64,000 bases of DNA from Marivirga arenosa (GTDB lineage: Bacteria > Bacteroidota > Bacteroidia > Cytophagales > Cyclobacteriaceae). Of this stretch, positions 1 to 11,427 are shown piece after piece; position 1 is the first letter of the stretch, and each line of letters begins with the position of its first letter. The notes under the pieces are model-generated. The model saw only the letters and a program-made list of their open reading frames with translations, had not been told where the DNA came from and searched no databases. The stretch is taken from the NCBI RefSeq assembly GCF_030503875.2, contig NZ_CP129968.2, forward strand, positions 1,178,001-1,242,000, written 5' to 3'. A program made the translations under genes and the position numbers.

Positions 1-2102
1 GACTAACACGTAATATAGGTATCGCTGCTCACATCGATGCCGGAAAAACTACTACTACTGAAAGGATTTTATACTATACTGGTGTAAGTCACAAAATTGG
101 TGAGGTTCATGATGGTGCTGCCACTATGGACTGGATGGAACAAGAGCAGGAAAGAGGTATTACTATTACTTCAGCTGCAACTACTGTGTTCTGGCCATAC
201 AAGGGTGAAGAATACCATATCAATATCATTGATACTCCAGGTCACGTTGACTTTACTGTAGAGGTAAACAGATCTTTAAGAGTATTAGACGGTTTAGTTT
301 TCTTATTCAGTGCTGTTGATGGTGTTGAACCTCAGTCAGAAACTAACTGGAGACTAGCAGATAACTATAAAGTATCAAGAATCGGTTTCGTTAACAAAAT
401 GGACCGTGATGGTGCAGACTTCCTAAATGTTTGTCGTCAGGTAAAAGAAATGTTAGGGACTAAGTCAGTTCCTTTACAGTTACCAATTGGTGCAGAAGGA
501 AACTTCAAAGGCGTTGTCGACTTAGTTGAAATGAAAGCTTTCGTTTGGAACGAGGAAGATAACGGAATGACTTGGGAAGAGGTTGAAATACCTGCCGATA
601 TGCAAGATGAGGTAAACGAATACCGTGAACACTTGTTAGAATCAGTAGCAGAGTATGATGAGTCTCTAATGGAGAAATACTTTGATGATCCTGAATCTAT
701 TACAAGAGATGAGGTAATTGCTGCATTGAGAGCTGCAACCTTAGATCTTGCATTTGTTCCAATGATGTGTGGATCAGCATTTAAAAATAAAGGAGTTCAG
801 ACTTTATTGAACTATGTAATGGAATTATTACCTTCTCCATTAGATAGAGATAATATTGTAGGTACAAATCCTGATACTGAAGAGCCTACAAGTAGAAAGC
901 CAACTGCAGAAGATCCATTTTCTGCATTAGCATTCAAAATTGCTACTGATCCATTCGTAGGTCGTTTATGTTTCGTAAGATCATATTCTGGTACTTTAGA
1001 ATCAGGTTCTTATGTATTCAATACTAGAACGAATAAAAAAGAAAGAATTTCTAGAATCTTCCAAATGCATGCAAATAAGCAGAACCAAATTGAAAAGCTT
1101 CATGCTGGTGATATTGCTGCAGTGGTTGGTTTTAAAGATATAAAAACAGGAGATACTCTTTGTAACGAGAATCACAAGATTGTTCTTGAATCAATGGTCT
1201 TCCCAGATCCAGTTATTGGTTATGCAATTGAGCCTAAAACTCAGGCAGATGTTGATAAGATGGGTATGGCTATCGCTAAATTAGTGGAAGAAGATCCTAC
1301 GCTTCAAGTCAATACTGATGAGGAAACAGGTCAGACTATCCTTAGAGGTATGGGTGAGTTACACTTGGATATCATCATGGATCGTCTAAGAAGAGAATTC
1401 AAGGTTGATGTTAACCAAGGTGCTCCTCAGGTAGCATATAAAGAAGCTATCACAACTTTAGTTGATCACAAAGAGGTTTATAAAAAGCAGTCTGGTGGTA
1501 AAGGTAAATTTGCGGACATCGTTTTCAAATTATCTCCTGCTGAGGAAAATGAAAAGGGTGAAATCGAACCAGGTTTACAATTTGATAACAAAATTACTGG
1601 TGGTGTTATTCCAAAAGAATTTATACCAGCAATCCAGAAAGGTTTCACTGAGGCAATGTCTAATGGTCCTTTAGCTGGTTATCCAATTGAGGCTATGAAA
1701 GTTGAGCTTTATCATGGTAGTTTCCACGATGTCGATTCTGATGCTCTTTCTTTCGAATTAGCTGCAAGAATAGGTTTCAAAGAAGCTGCTAAGAAAGCAG
1801 GTCCTCAATTACTTGAGCCAGTAATGAAAGTTGAGGTTACAACACCAGATGAATATACTGGTCCTGTAACTGGTGACTTGAATAAGAGAAGAGGTTTAAT
1901 GAAAGGTATGGATCCTAAAGGCGCTGCACAAATTATCAGAGCAGATGTTCCTTTATCAGAGTTGTTTGGTTATGTGACTGACTTAAGAACGATCACGTCC
2001 GGTAGAGCAACAGCTTCATTGACTTTCTCACACTATGACCCAGTACCTCAAAATATTGCTGAAGAAGTAATTGCAAAATCTAAAGGGGAGACTGTTAAAT
2101 AA
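1..2102 (+). CDS. fusA: Elongation factor G (5' end missing)
   Basis: Translational GTPase that moves tRNA and mRNA through the ribosome after peptide transfer. The reading frame is already open at position 3, and the first visible residues contain the P-loop AHIDAGKTT, so only about the first half-dozen codons lie outside the window. [11 protein letters not shown] (switch I), DTPGHVDF (G3) and NKMD (G4) follow, then the usual domains II to V to the stop at 2100. About 699 codons are visible, which fits full-length bacterial EF-G. rpsJ begins 8 bases downstream, so both are probably the end of a str-type operon whose rpsL and rpsG would lie upstream (inference). Confidence 0.98.
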   Translation, partial: LTRNIGIAAHIDAGKTTTTERILYYTGVSHKIGEVHDGAATMDWMEQEQERGITITSAATTVFWPYKGEEYHINIIDTPGHVDFTVEVNRSLRVLDGLVFLFSAVDGVEPQSETNWRLADNYKVSRIGFVNKMDRDGADFLNVCRQVKEMLGTKSVPLQLPIGAEGNFKGVVDLVEMKAFVWNEEDNGMTWEEVEIPADMQDEVNEYREHLLESVAEYDESLMEKYFDDPESITRDEVIAALRAATLDLAFVPMMCGSAFKNKGVQTLLNYVMELLPSPLDRDNIVGTNPDTEEPTSRKPTAEDPFSALAFKIATDPFVGRLCFVRSYSGTLESGSYVFNTRTNKKERISRIFQMHANKQNQIEKLHAGDIAAVVGFKDIKTGDTLCNENHKIVLESMVFPDPVIGYAIEPKTQADVDKMGMAIAKLVEEDPTLQVNTDEETGQTILRGMGELHLDIIMDRLRREFKVDVNQGAPQVAYKEAITTLVDHKEVYKKQSGGKGKFADIVFKLSPAEENEKGEIEPGLQFDNKITGGVIPKEFIPAIQKGFTEAMSNGPLAGYPIEAMKVELYHGSFHDVDSDALSFELAARIGFKEAAKKAGPQLLEPVMKVEVTTPDEYTGPVTGDLNKRRGLMKGMDPKGAAQIIRADVPLSELFGYVTDLRTITSGRATASLTFSHYDPVPQNIAEEVIAKSKGETVK

Positions 2103-2110
2103 TAGGAATT

Positions 2111-2416
2111 ATGAATCAGAAAATAAGAATAAAGTTAAAATCATACGATCACAATTTAGTTGACAAGTCTTCTGATAAAATTGTGAGAGCTGTAAAGACA
2201 ACTGGTGCAGTAGTAAGTGGTCCAATACCTCTTCCTACAGAAAAAGAGATTTTTACAGTATTGCGTTCTCCGCACGTAAACAAGAAGTCACGTGAGCAAT
2301 ATCAATTATGTACTTTCAAGAGATTAGTTGATATTTATTCAAACAGCGCAAAAACAGTTGATGCTTTAATGAAACTAGAACTTCCTAGTGGAGTTGATGT
2401 AGAGATTAAAGTATAA
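2111..2416 (+). CDS. rpsJ: 30S ribosomal protein S10
   Basis: Small-subunit head protein, also NusE in antitermination complexes. The 101 residues ([20 protein letters not shown]...) are a full-length S10. It sits 8 bases behind fusA and is followed by a strong terminator, so here S10 is transcribed with the str genes rather than heading the S10 operon. Confidence 0.98.
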   Translation: MNQKIRIKLKSYDHNLVDKSSDKIVRAVKTTGAVVSGPIPLPTEKEIFTVLRSPHVNKKSREQYQLCTFKRLVDIYSNSAKTVDALMKLELPSGVDVEIKV

Positions 2417-2436
2417 TATAACAATTTTAAAATAGA

Positions 2437-2477
2437 GAAAAACCAATGATCTGTATATCATTGGTTTTTCTTTTTTA
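2437..2477 (+). terminator. Rho-independent terminator after rpsJ
   Basis: A perfect 14-bp inverted repeat (2437-2450 with 2457-2470, 6-nt loop) is followed by a T-rich run. It separates fusA-rpsJ from the rplC operon. Confidence 0.9.
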
Positions 2478-2505
2478 TAATTTTGTATTTTTTAATGTTG
2501 TAAGT

Positions 2506-2535
2506 TTTGTAGCTTATAATATTTTACTAACTTTG
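2506..2535 (+). promoter_or_regulatory. Bacteroidota-type promoter for the rplC operon
   Basis: TTTG at 2506-2509 and TAACTTTG at 2528-2535 match the -33 TTTG and -7 TAnnTTTG elements of Bacteroidota, with 18 nt between them. It lies just after the rpsJ terminator. The start site would leave a leader of about 50 nt before rplC. Confidence 0.8.
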
Positions 2536-2595
2536 CAGTCCTTTCGGGAAAAGCTACGGTTAAACCCGTTTAAAGGTTGTTAATCATAATTAATA

Positions 2596-3234
2596 ATGTC
2601 TGGAATAATAGGAAAAAAAATCGGAATGACTAGTATCTACGGTGTCGATGGACGAAATGTCGCATGCACGGTGATAGAGGCTGGTCCTTGTGTGGTTACA
2701 CAAGTAAAAAAAGAGGAAACCGATGGTTATTCTGCTATTCAGTTGGGCTATGAAGAGCGCAAGGAAAAGAATACACCAAATGCATTGAAAGGGCATTTCA
2801 AAAATGCTCAAACAACACCTAAAAAGAAACTCGTTGAGTTCCGTGAATACGAAGGCGAAGAAGCTTTTGTTGAGAACTACAGTTTAGGACAAACTGTAAC
2901 AATTGGCGATGTATTCGAAGAAGGTGATTTTGTTGATGTTGCAGGTTCATCTAAAGGTAAAGGATTCCAAGGTGTTGTAAAACGTCATGGTTTCGGTGGA
3001 GTTGGTCAAGCAACTCATGGTCAGCACAACAGACAGAGGGCACCAGGTTCAATTGGTGGTGCTTCTTATCCGGCAAGAGTATTTCCGGGTATGAGAATGG
3101 CTGGTAGAACTGGAGGTAATAGAGTGAAAAACACTAACCTTAAGGTTTTAAAATTGATCCCTGAGAAAAACTTATTATTAGTAAGTGGCTCAGTACCGGG
3201 TGCTAAAAATTCATTTGTAATAATAGAGAAATAA
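2596..3234 (+). CDS. rplC: 50S ribosomal protein L3
   Basis: Primary 23S rRNA-binding protein reaching toward the peptidyl-transferase centre. The 212 residues begin [15 protein letters not shown] and carry the conserved central loop [21 protein letters not shown]. It is the first gene behind the promoter at 2506-2535 and is 2 bases from rplD. Confidence 0.98.
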   Translation: MSGIIGKKIGMTSIYGVDGRNVACTVIEAGPCVVTQVKKEETDGYSAIQLGYEERKEKNTPNALKGHFKNAQTTPKKKLVEFREYEGEEAFVENYSLGQTVTIGDVFEEGDFVDVAGSSKGKGFQGVVKRHGFGGVGQATHGQHNRQRAPGSIGGASYPARVFPGMRMAGRTGGNRVKNTNLKVLKLIPEKNLLLVSGSVPGAKNSFVIIEK

Positions 3235-3236
3235 AG

Positions 3237-3863
3237 ATGGAGCTTTCAATTATAAAACATACAGGCGAAGACACCGGAAGAAAAATTTCTTTATCGGATG
3301 CCATCTTTGATATAGAGCCTAATGATCACGCTATCTACTTAGACGTGAAACAAAAAATGGCTAATGCGAGACAAGGAACGCATAAATCGAAAGAAAGAGC
3401 GGAAATTTCTGGTTCTACTAGAAAAATTAAGAAGCAAAAAGGTACTGGTACAGCTCGTGCTGGTAGTATCAAATCACCTATATTCAAAGGCGGTGGTAGA
3501 GTTTTCGGTCCAAGACCAAAAGACTACAGCTTTAAATTGAATAAGAAGTTAAAGTCATTAGCAAGAAAGTCAGCATTGACTTATAAAGCTAAAGATCAAA
3601 TGATATCAGTATTAGAAGGTTTTACTTTCAATGAAATTAAAACTAAGCACTATACTGAAATGTTAAGCAAGTTGTCTTTAGGAGATAAAAAGACACTTTT
3701 AGTTCTTCCAGAATCTGATAAGAACATTGTCTTATCTGGAAGAAATGTAAAGAACGCACAGGTAACTACAGTTGATTCATTAAATACATATGATGTACTT
3801 CATGCTGATCAGTTGCTTTTCGTTGAAGGTTCTATAGAGAAAATTGAAAACTTATTTAAGTAA
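3237..3863 (+). CDS. rplD: 50S ribosomal protein L4
   Basis: Large-subunit protein with a loop lining the exit tunnel; in Escherichia coli it also represses its own operon. The 208 residues contain the tunnel-loop region [13 protein letters not shown] and [10 protein letters not shown]. It lies between rplC and rplW in the standard order. Whether autogenous control exists here cannot be read from the leader. Confidence 0.97.
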   Translation: MELSIIKHTGEDTGRKISLSDAIFDIEPNDHAIYLDVKQKMANARQGTHKSKERAEISGSTRKIKKQKGTGTARAGSIKSPIFKGGGRVFGPRPKDYSFKLNKKLKSLARKSALTYKAKDQMISVLEGFTFNEIKTKHYTEMLSKLSLGDKKTLLVLPESDKNIVLSGRNVKNAQVTTVDSLNTYDVLHADQLLFVEGSIEKIENLFK

Positions 3864-3868
3864 AAGAT

Positions 3869-4156
3869 ATGAGCGTTTTAATTAAACCACTTGTAACGGA
3901 AAAAGTCTCAGACCTCAACGAAAAAGGTAAATATGGATTTGTTGTAGATGTTAATGCTAACAAAATCCAAATTAAAGCTGAGGTTGAAAAAACGTACGGT
4001 GTAAATGTTGAGAGTATCAACACTATGAGATATTTGGGTAAACAAAAATCTCGATACACCAAGTCTAGGATCTTAACTGGAAGAAAACCTAGTTTCAAAA
4101 AAGCAATTGTAACTGTAGCAGAAGGAGAGGTAATCGATTTCTACAGCGAAATTTAA
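3869..4156 (+). CDS. rplW: 50S ribosomal protein L23
   Basis: Exit-site protein where trigger factor and SRP dock. The 95 residues begin MSVLIKPLVTEKVSDLNEKGKY, the typical L23 start, and include the RNA-binding loop after LGKQKSRYTKSR. It lies 5 bases after rplD. Confidence 0.97.
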   Translation: MSVLIKPLVTEKVSDLNEKGKYGFVVDVNANKIQIKAEVEKTYGVNVESINTMRYLGKQKSRYTKSRILTGRKPSFKKAIVTVAEGEVIDFYSEI

Positions 4157-4167
4157 TGATCTGAAAA

Positions 4168-4989
<822 letters not shown>

Positions 4990-4992
4990 TAG

Positions 4993-5271
4993 ATGGCTAG
5001 ATCATTAAAAAAAGGACCTTATATCGACTTTCGTCTTGAAAAGAAAGTTGATAATATGAATGAATCCGGTAAGAAATCGGTTATCAAAACTTGGTCAAGA
5101 AGATCTATGATTTCTCCTGATTTTGTTGGTCATACTTTTGCAGTACACAATGGGAATAAATTTATCCCTGTTTATGTAACTGAAAACATGGTAGGACATA
5201 AGTTAGGTGAGTTTTCTCCTACTAGAAACTTCAGGGGTCATATAAATAAAAAAGATAAAGGTAAGAGATAA
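4993..5271 (+). CDS. rpsS: 30S ribosomal protein S19
   Basis: Small-subunit head protein near the A site. The 92 residues begin [13 protein letters not shown] and contain the conserved [16 protein letters not shown]. Its stop codon overlaps the rplV start by one base (TAATG), suggesting translational coupling. Confidence 0.98.
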   Translation: MARSLKKGPYIDFRLEKKVDNMNESGKKSVIKTWSRRSMISPDFVGHTFAVHNGNKFIPVYVTENMVGHKLGEFSPTRNFRGHINKKDKGKR

Positions 5272-5657
5272 TGGAAGCAATAGCTAAATTAAATAACGTA
5301 CCTACATCTCCTCGCAAAATGAGGATGGTAGTGGATCTTATCAGAGGTGAAAAAGTAAATCGTGCATTAAACATATTAAAGTTTGAATCTAAGCATGGTG
5401 CTGCTAGAGTAGAAAAATTATTGCTTTCTGCAATTGCCAACTGGCAACAGGCAAATCCAGATACTGATCTTGAAGATGCTGACTTAATCGTTAAGTCTGT
5501 TAAAGTGGATAGTGGAAGGATTTTAAAAAGATTAAGACCCGCTCCTCAAGGTAGAGCTCACAGAATTAGAAAAAGGTCTAACCATGTAACTTTGATTGTT
5601 GACAGTGCTGCGGATGAAGCGGTATTGGCTGAAACTGATAACGCTGAAAATAAATAA
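5271..5657 (+). CDS. rplV: 50S ribosomal protein L22
   Basis: Lines the exit tunnel with L4. The 128 residues contain [14 protein letters not shown] at the N-terminus and the hairpin [18 protein letters not shown] short acidic tail (about the last 12 residues) extends past the usual end. Confidence 0.97.
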   Translation: MEAIAKLNNVPTSPRKMRMVVDLIRGEKVNRALNILKFESKHGAARVEKLLLSAIANWQQANPDTDLEDADLIVKSVKVDSGRILKRLRPAPQGRAHRIRKRSNHVTLIVDSAADEAVLAETDNAENK

Positions 5658-5659
5658 CA

Positions 5660-6391
5660 ATGGGACAGAAAGTTAATCCAATAGGTTTTCGTTTAGGTGT
5701 CGTTCGTGGTTGGGAATCCAACTGGTACGGAGGAAAAGGTTTGTCTTTTTCTGAAAAACTAATAGAGGATCAAAAAATAAGAGAATATATATTAGCTCGT
5801 ATTCCTAAAGGTGGAATATCTAAAATTGTTATCGAAAGAACTTTAAAGAGAATTACTTTAACTGTTCACACTGCTAGACCTGGTGTTGTTATCGGTAAAG
5901 GTGGTAGTGAAGTAGATAAATTGAAGGAAGAGCTTAAAAAATTAACTGGTAAAGACGTTCAGATCAACATTTTTGAGATCAAACGTCCTGAATTAGACGC
6001 TAAATTAATTGGTGAGTCTATCGGACAGCAGTTAAAAGCTAGAATCTCTTATAGAAGAGCAATGAAACAAGCTATTGCTTCTGCTATGAGAGTAGGTGCT
6101 CAGGGTATTAAAATTAAAGTTTCTGGTCGTTTAGGCGGAGCGGAAATGGCACGTACCGAAATGTATAAAGAGGGAAGAATTCCTTTGCATACATTGAGAG
6201 CGGATATTGACTATGAAACAACACATGCTCACACCATTTATGGTACAATTGGTGTGAAAGTATGGGTATTCAAAGGTGAAGTATTCGGCAAGAGAGACTT
6301 GTCGTTAAACGTTGGGGCGAGCCAATCAGGAAAAGGTAGTGGCCCGGCTAATAATAGAAGAAGTGAACGTCCTAAAAGAAAGCGTAAATAA
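5660..6391 (+). CDS. rpsC: 30S ribosomal protein S3
   Basis: mRNA-entry protein with an N-terminal KH domain; the GxxG loop is visible in [13 protein letters not shown]. The 243 residues begin [13 protein letters not shown] and end in a basic tail. A 30-nt gap separates it from rplP, the widest within this part of the cluster. Confidence 0.98.
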   Translation: MGQKVNPIGFRLGVVRGWESNWYGGKGLSFSEKLIEDQKIREYILARIPKGGISKIVIERTLKRITLTVHTARPGVVIGKGGSEVDKLKEELKKLTGKDVQINIFEIKRPELDAKLIGESIGQQLKARISYRRAMKQAIASAMRVGAQGIKIKVSGRLGGAEMARTEMYKEGRIPLHTLRADIDYETTHAHTIYGTIGVKVWVFKGEVFGKRDLSLNVGASQSGKGSGPANNRRSERPKRKRK

Positions 6392-6421
6392 TCGCTTTCT
6401 TTGGTAAAAGATTTTTAAAAA

Positions 6422-6853
6422 ATGTTACAGCCAAAAAGAACAAAATTTAGGAAAAAGCAAAAAGGTAGAGTAAAAGGGATTGCTCAAAGAGGGCATAATA
6501 TCGCTTTTGGTAGTTTTGCTTTAAAGTCACTGGAGCCGGGTTGGATTACCAGTAGACAGATAGAAGCCGCAAGGATTGCTATGACAAGAGCAATGAAAAG
6601 ACAGGGTCAAGTTTGGATCAGAATATTTCCAGACAAGCCTATAACCAAAAAGCCTGCAGAGGTTAGGATGGGTAAAGGTAAAGGTGCTCCAGAATACTGG
6701 GTAGCAACTGTTAAACCTGGAACAATTATGTTTGAAGCAGGTGGTGTAACAATGGATTTAGCCAAAGAAGCTTTAAGATTGGCTGCACAAAAGTTACCTG
6801 TTAAAACTAAGTTTTCTGTTAGAAGGGATTACGCTGAAAACCCAATATTATAA
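6422..6853 (+). CDS. rplP: 50S ribosomal protein L16
   Basis: Organises the A-site region of 23S rRNA. The 143 residues begin [16 protein letters not shown] and contain [15 protein letters not shown]. It shares one base with the start of rpmC. Confidence 0.98.
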   Translation: MLQPKRTKFRKKQKGRVKGIAQRGHNIAFGSFALKSLEPGWITSRQIEAARIAMTRAMKRQGQVWIRIFPDKPITKKPAEVRMGKGKGAPEYWVATVKPGTIMFEAGGVTMDLAKEALRLAAQKLPVKTKFSVRRDYAENPIL

Positions 6854-7047
6854 TGAAAAACGCAGATATTAAGAAATTATCCATTGACGAGCTCAATGAG
6901 AATATAAAAGTTGAAGGACAAAAACTTCATAAGTTGAAGTTTGCACATGCTATCTCTCCTATAGAGAATCCTATGCAAATAAGAGATACTCGTAAGAATA
7001 TTGCTCGTTTGCAGACTGAACTAAGAAGTAAAGTACTTGCTAAATAA
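6853..7047 (+). CDS. rpmC: 50S ribosomal protein L29
   Basis: Small helical protein at the exit site beside L23. It is 64 residues, and [22 protein letters not shown] matches the family core. The start overlaps the end of rplP by one base. Confidence 0.96.
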   Translation: MKNADIKKLSIDELNENIKVEGQKLHKLKFAHAISPIENPMQIRDTRKNIARLQTELRSKVLAK

Positions 7048-7055
7048 TTGCTAAG

Positions 7056-7310
7056 ATGGAAAGAAACCTTAGAAAGGAAAGAGTAGGGTTAGTTGTTAGT
7101 AACAAAATGGATAAGTCCATTACCGTTTCTGTTGAAAGAAAGGTTAAACACCCTATATATGGTAAATTCGTGAAGAAAAATACCAAATTCATGGCTCATG
7201 ATGAGTCTAACGATTGTACAATTGGCGATACTGTCAGAATACAAGAAACTAGACCAATGAGTAAGAATAAAAAATGGAGATTAGTAGAAATTGTAGAAAG
7301 AGCTAAATAA
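7056..7310 (+). CDS. rpsQ: 30S ribosomal protein S17
   Basis: Primary 16S rRNA-binding protein. The 84 residues contain [21 protein letters not shown] and the family C-terminus [20 protein letters not shown]. It is 2 bases from rplN. Confidence 0.97.
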   Translation: MERNLRKERVGLVVSNKMDKSITVSVERKVKHPIYGKFVKKNTKFMAHDESNDCTIGDTVRIQETRPMSKNKKWRLVEIVERAK

Positions 7311-7312
7311 CC

Positions 7313-7681
7313 ATGATACAACAAGAGTCAAGATTAAGTGTAGCGGATAATAGTGGTGCCAAAGAGGTATTGTGTATCCGTGTATTGGGTGGTACTAAAA
7401 AGAGGTATGCTTCCATTGGTGATAAAGTGATTGTTACTGTAAAGTCTGCTCTTTCTTCAAGTAATTTGAAAAAAGGTACCGTTTCTAGAGCTGTGATCGT
7501 ACGCACTAAGAAAGAGGTGAGAAGAAAAGATGGTTCTTATATTCGCTTTGAAGATAATGCAGCAGTATTATTGAACCCTAATGATGAGCCAAGAGGTACT
7601 CGTATTTTCGGACCTGTTGCTAGAGAATTGCGTGAAAAGCAATTCATGAAAATTGTTTCTTTAGCACCTGAAGTATTATAA
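7313..7681 (+). CDS. rplN: 50S ribosomal protein L14
   Basis: Interface protein contacting 16S rRNA. The 122 residues begin [19 protein letters not shown], the exact family start, and end [12 protein letters not shown]. It is the first gene of what is the spc operon in enterobacteria; no break is seen before it here. Confidence 0.98.
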   Translation: MIQQESRLSVADNSGAKEVLCIRVLGGTKKRYASIGDKVIVTVKSALSSSNLKKGTVSRAVIVRTKKEVRRKDGSYIRFEDNAAVLLNPNDEPRGTRIFGPVARELREKQFMKIVSLAPEVL

Positions 7682-7684
7682 ATT

Positions 7685-8032
7685 ATGGAAAGGAGAAAAA
7701 ACAAACAAAAGAAATTTCATATCCGTAAGGGTGACACTGTAAAAGTTATTGCTGGTAATTCTAAAGGCAAAACTGGAAAAGTGTTAGAAATGTTAGGTGA
7801 CAAAGATAGAGCTATCGTTGAGGGAGCTAATGTTGTAACTAAACACAACAAGCCATCTGCGAATAGTCCTCAAGGAGGTATCGATAAGGTAGAAGCGCCA
7901 ATTCATTTAAGTAACTTAATGTTAGTAGATCCTGCAACAGGTGATGCTACCAGAGTTGGACGTAAGCTCGATGAAAACGGTAAATTGCAAAGATATTCAA
8001 AAAAAACGGGGGAGGTAATCAAAAATGGCTAA
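7685..8032 (+). CDS. rplX: 50S ribosomal protein L24
   Basis: Assembly-initiator protein with a KOW motif ([23 protein letters not shown]). It is 115 residues and overlaps the start of rplE by 8 bases. Confidence 0.97.
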   Translation: MERRKNKQKKFHIRKGDTVKVIAGNSKGKTGKVLEMLGDKDRAIVEGANVVTKHNKPSANSPQGGIDKVEAPIHLSNLMLVDPATGDATRVGRKLDENGKLQRYSKKTGEVIKNG

Positions 8033-8582
8033 TCCAAGAATAAAAGATTTATACCTGGGTGAAATAATTCCCGCTTTGAAAGAAAAGTTTCAGTACAGCT
8101 CTGCGATGGAAGTTCCTAAGCTTACAAAAATCGTTATCAATAAAGGTATCGGTGCTGCTACTGCTGATAAGAAATTAGTTGACACTGGTGTAGAAGAGTT
8201 AACAATGATTTCTGGTCAAAAAGCTGTAGCAACGTATGCAAAGAATTCAATCTCTAACTTTAAGTTAAGAGAAGGGATGCCTATCGGAGCAAAAGTAACA
8301 CTAAGAGGAGAAAGAATGTATGAGTTTTTGGATAGATTATTATCTGTTTCATTACCTCGTGTACGTGATTTCCAAGGTGTTAAAGATAAAGGCTTTGACG
8401 GAAGAGGTAATTATACTCTTGGTGTTAAAGAACAAATAATTTTCCCAGAAATTAGTATTGATAAAGTAACTACTATTTCTGGTATGGACATTACATTTGT
8501 AACCACTTCCAAAACGGACGAAGAGAGCTATGAATTATTAAAAGCTTTCGGAATGCCTTTTGCTAGTAAAAACAATAAATAA
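8025..8582 (+). CDS. rplE: 50S ribosomal protein L5
   Basis: Binds 5S rRNA and contacts P-site tRNA. The 185 residues contain the family motif [10 protein letters not shown] and end near MPFASKNNK. Start chosen at the ATG inside the end of rplX, which gives the usual [14 protein letters not shown] N-terminus. Confidence 0.97.
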   Translation: MANPRIKDLYLGEIIPALKEKFQYSSAMEVPKLTKIVINKGIGAATADKKLVDTGVEELTMISGQKAVATYAKNSISNFKLREGMPIGAKVTLRGERMYEFLDRLLSVSLPRVRDFQGVKDKGFDGRGNYTLGVKEQIIFPEISIDKVTTISGMDITFVTTSKTDEESYELLKAFGMPFASKNNK

Positions 8583-8583
8583 T

Positions 8584-8853
8584 ATGGCTAGAAAAGCAGT
8601 AATTGCCAGAGAAAGAAAAAGAGAAAGACTAGTTGCTAAATATGCAGACAAGAGAGCTGAGTTAAAAGCTAATGGCGACTATGAAGCTTTAGATAAATTA
8701 CCAAAAAACGCTTCTCCTGTAAGATTGCACAATAGATGTAAATTAACAGGTCGTCCGAAAGGATATATGCGTAAATTTGGAATCTCTAGGGTAACCTTCC
8801 GTGAAATGGCTTCACAAGGTAAAATACCAGGAGTAACCAAAGCGAGCTGGTGA
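8584..8853 (+). CDS. rpsN: 30S ribosomal protein S14 (zinc-independent form)
   Basis: Small-subunit head protein. The start is placed at the ATG giving [13 protein letters not shown] (89 residues); an upstream in-frame codon would add 8 residues unlike the family and overlap rplE. It is the long form, and only one cysteine (NRCKLTGRP) is present, so it lacks the four-cysteine zinc site of the short S14. It is followed by a gap with a second promoter. Confidence 0.97.
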   Translation: MARKAVIARERKRERLVAKYADKRAELKANGDYEALDKLPKNASPVRLHNRCKLTGRPKGYMRKFGISRVTFREMASQGKIPGVTKASW

Positions 8854-8867
8854 TTTTTAAATTTTTA

Positions 8868-8898
8868 TTTTTATAAACAAATTAATTTCTTAACTTTG
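8868..8898 (+). promoter_or_regulatory. Probable internal promoter before rpsH
   Basis: TAACTTTG at 8891-8898 is an exact TAnnTTTG -7 element in the 91-nt gap between rpsN and rpsH. A T-rich stretch stands where the -33 TTTG is expected, so the upstream element is weak. The sequence downstream resembles the rplC leader. Confidence 0.6.
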
Positions 8899-8944
8899 CA
8901 CGCCTGTTTCGGCAGAGCAATTTGAAATTATAATTAATTAAGAG

Positions 8945-9343
8945 ATGGTAACTGATCCAATAGCTGATTTTCTTACAAGGGTTCGTAATGCTATAAAAGC
9001 AAATCACCGAATCGTAGAAGTACCTGCTTCGAATTTAAAGAAGAGTATTACAAAGGTACTTCATGAAAAAGGTTATATCCTAAATTATAAATTTGAGGAA
9101 AATAACTCACAAGGTAATATTAAAATTGCTTTGAAATATGATCCTGAAACAAAAACTCCAGCTATTTCTAATTTGGAGAGAGTTTCAAAACCAGGGTTAA
9201 GAAAATACTCTGATGCTGAAAATCTTCCAAGAGTATTAAATGGTTTGGGTGTTGCAATTATGTCAACATCTAAAGGAGTGATCACTGACAAAGAGGCACG
9301 TTCTCTTAATGTTGGTGGGGAAGTATTATGCTACGTATATTAA
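8945..9343 (+). CDS. rpsH: 30S ribosomal protein S8
   Basis: Central-domain 16S rRNA-binding protein; in Escherichia coli it represses the spc operon. The 132 residues begin [16 protein letters not shown] and end GGEVLCYVY. First gene after the probable promoter at 8868-8898. Confidence 0.98.
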   Translation: MVTDPIADFLTRVRNAIKANHRIVEVPASNLKKSITKVLHEKGYILNYKFEENNSQGNIKIALKYDPETKTPAISNLERVSKPGLRKYSDAENLPRVLNGLGVAIMSTSKGVITDKEARSLNVGGEVLCYVY

Positions 9344-9352
9344 AGAATAGAA

Positions 9353-9907
9353 ATGTCACGAATAGGTAAAAGTCTTATAAAACTACCTCAAGATGTAACT
9401 CTTGAAATTGCTAAGGATAACTTAGTAACAGTAAAGGGTTCCAAGGGTACTTTAACACAGCAAGTTGATCCAGCTATATCTGTGGAGAATAATGATGGAG
9501 TAGTGAAGCTAGAAAGAGCTACGGAATCTAAGAGACATAAAGCGATGCATGGATTGTATAGAGCTTTATTGAATAACATGGTTACCGGAGTTTCAGAGGG
9601 GTACAAAAAGCAGTTAGAGCTAGTTGGGGTAGGTTATAAAGCTACAGTACAAGGGAATGTATTAGAGTTAAACGTAGGTTACTCTCACAGTATATTTTTA
9701 GGTTTACCTGAAGAGGTGAAAGCTTCTGCTGAAACGGTTAAGGGTCAAAATCCTATCGTTACTCTAGAAAGTTTTGATAAGCAATTAATTGGTCAAGTAG
9801 CCGCTAAAATTAAGTCCTTACGTACTGTTGAACCGTACAAAGGTAAAGGAATTAGATTTGTTGGTGAACAAGTTAGACGTAAAGCAGGTAAAACTGCCGC
9901 TAAATAA
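9353..9907 (+). CDS. rplF: 50S ribosomal protein L6
   Basis: Binds near the sarcin-ricin loop. The 184 residues begin MSRIGKSLIKLP and end with the conserved EPYKGKGIRFVGEQVRRKAGK. Standard order and length. Confidence 0.98.
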   Translation: MSRIGKSLIKLPQDVTLEIAKDNLVTVKGSKGTLTQQVDPAISVENNDGVVKLERATESKRHKAMHGLYRALLNNMVTGVSEGYKKQLELVGVGYKATVQGNVLELNVGYSHSIFLGLPEEVKASAETVKGQNPIVTLESFDKQLIGQVAAKIKSLRTVEPYKGKGIRFVGEQVRRKAGKTAAK

Positions 9908-9916
9908 TATTAAAAA

Positions 9917-10267
9917 ATGGCTATTAGTAAACAAAATAGACGAGCTCGAATTAAAAAAGGTATCCGTAGAAAGATCTCTGGTACTGCTGAAACACCTCGT
10001 TTGTCGGTATTTAAAAGTAACCGTGCCATTTATGCACAAGTTATTGACGACTTAAAAGGTCATACATTAGCAGCTGCCAACTCATTAGAATTGGGCGCTA
10101 AAAGTAATGCTGATATCGATACTTCTGCAAAAGTAGGAGAAGCTATTGCTAAAAGGGCTAAAGAAGCCGGTATTGAAACAATAGTTTTTGATAGAGGTGG
10201 ATATAGATTTCACGGTAGAGTAAAAGCATTGGCAGACGGTGCTCGTAAAGGTGGCTTAAAATTCTAA
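9917..10267 (+). CDS. rplR: 50S ribosomal protein L18
   Basis: 5S rRNA-binding protein. The 116 residues contain the basic N-terminus and end [23 protein letters not shown], typical of L18. Confidence 0.97.
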   Translation: MAISKQNRRARIKKGIRRKISGTAETPRLSVFKSNRAIYAQVIDDLKGHTLAAANSLELGAKSNADIDTSAKVGEAIAKRAKEAGIETIVFDRGGYRFHGRVKALADGARKGGLKF

Positions 10268-10271
10268 AAAT

Positions 10272-10790
10272 ATGTCTCAGAGTAATATAAAATCTGTTAG
10301 AGCAAGCGAAATCGAACTGAAGGAAAAGGTAGTAGCTATCAAAAGGGTAGCTAAGGTTGTAAAAGGTGGTAGAAGATTCAGCTTCTCGGCAATTGTTGTT
10401 GTAGGTGATGGTAATGGTGTTGTGGGTTACGGATTAGGTAAAGCTAATGAAGTAACTGATGCAATTACTAAAGGAATTGATGATGCGAAGAAAAATTTGG
10501 TTAAAGTTCCAATTTTAAAAGGAACTGTACCTCACGAGCAAATAGGTAAATATAGTGGTGGTTTTGTTTTAATTAAACCTGCTTCACAGGGTACTGGAGT
10601 AATTGCAGGTGGTGCAATGCGTGCTGTATTTGAAAGTGCTGGTGTTCATAATGTTCTAGCAAAATCTAAAGGTTCTTCTAACCCACACAACGTAGTTAAG
10701 GCTACTTTCGATGCTCTTCTTAAATTAAGAGATCCTTATACTGTAGCTAAAGATAGAGGAATTGCACTTTCTAATGTATTTAATGGTTAA
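10272..10790 (+). CDS. rpsE: 30S ribosomal protein S5
   Basis: Decoding-fidelity protein. The 172 residues contain the double-stranded RNA-binding part ([19 protein letters not shown]) and [19 protein letters not shown]. Four bases follow rplR. Confidence 0.98.
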   Translation: MSQSNIKSVRASEIELKEKVVAIKRVAKVVKGGRRFSFSAIVVVGDGNGVVGYGLGKANEVTDAITKGIDDAKKNLVKVPILKGTVPHEQIGKYSGGFVLIKPASQGTGVIAGGAMRAVFESAGVHNVLAKSKGSSNPHNVVKATFDALLKLRDPYTVAKDRGIALSNVFNG

Positions 10791-10795
10791 TTACG

Positions 10796-10978
10796 ATGGC
10801 TAAGAAAATTCAAGTAACACAAATAAGAAGTGTAATAGGTAGACCTAAAAATCAGAAGCTTACAATAGAAGCTTTAGGTTTAGGGAGAATTAATAAAACA
10901 GTGACAAAAGAATCAACTCCTCAAATAGAAGGTATGTTGAAGAAAGTTGCTCACTTAGTTAATGTAACTGAAGGATAA
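10796..10978 (+). CDS. rpmD: 50S ribosomal protein L30
   Basis: Small 60-residue large-subunit protein; [20 protein letters not shown] matches the family. It ends one base before the rplO start. Confidence 0.96.
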   Translation: MAKKIQVTQIRSVIGRPKNQKLTIEALGLGRINKTVTKESTPQIEGMLKKVAHLVNVTEG

Positions 10979-10979
10979 G

Positions 10980-11426
10980 ATGAAATTACATACATTAAAA
11001 CCAGCAGAAGGTTCTATAAAAACTAGAAAGCGTATTGGTAGAGGTCAGGGCTCTGGTGCTGCCGGTACTGCGGGAAGAGGTCATAAAGGAGCTAAATCAA
11101 GAAGTGGTTATTCTCAGAAACAAGGTTTTGAGGGTGGTCAAATGCCATTGCAAAGAAGAGTTCCTAAGTTTGGTTTCAATAACATCAACAGAGTTAGCTA
11201 CAAAGCTATCAATTTAAGTGATCTACAAACTCTACAAGAGAAGTATAGTGTCGACACTATAGATGTTGAATTATTGAAAAGCAAAGGACTTGTTGCTAAA
11301 AATGACTTGGTTAAAATTTTAGGAAACGGAACCTTAAAGGCTAAATTAAATGTAACTGCTAATGCATTCTCTAAGACTGCGTTAGAGGCAATTGAGAAGG
11401 CTGGAGGAACTGCATCAAAAATATAA
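10980..11426 (+). CDS. rplO: 50S ribosomal protein L15
   Basis: Late-assembly large-subunit protein. The 148 residues show the basic glycine-rich N-terminal half (GRGQGSGAAGTAGRGHKG) and the globular C-terminal half. It is one base from secY. Confidence 0.97.
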   Translation: MKLHTLKPAEGSIKTRKRIGRGQGSGAAGTAGRGHKGAKSRSGYSQKQGFEGGQMPLQRRVPKFGFNNINRVSYKAINLSDLQTLQEKYSVDTIDVELLKSKGLVAKNDLVKILGNGTLKAKLNVTANAFSKTALEAIEKAGGTASKI

Positions 11427-11427
11427 T

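Noticed and set aside
1462..1674. Open frames inside fusA, ribosomal and rpoA genes on other frames
   Set aside because: They are shadows of highly conserved genes and have no independent support.
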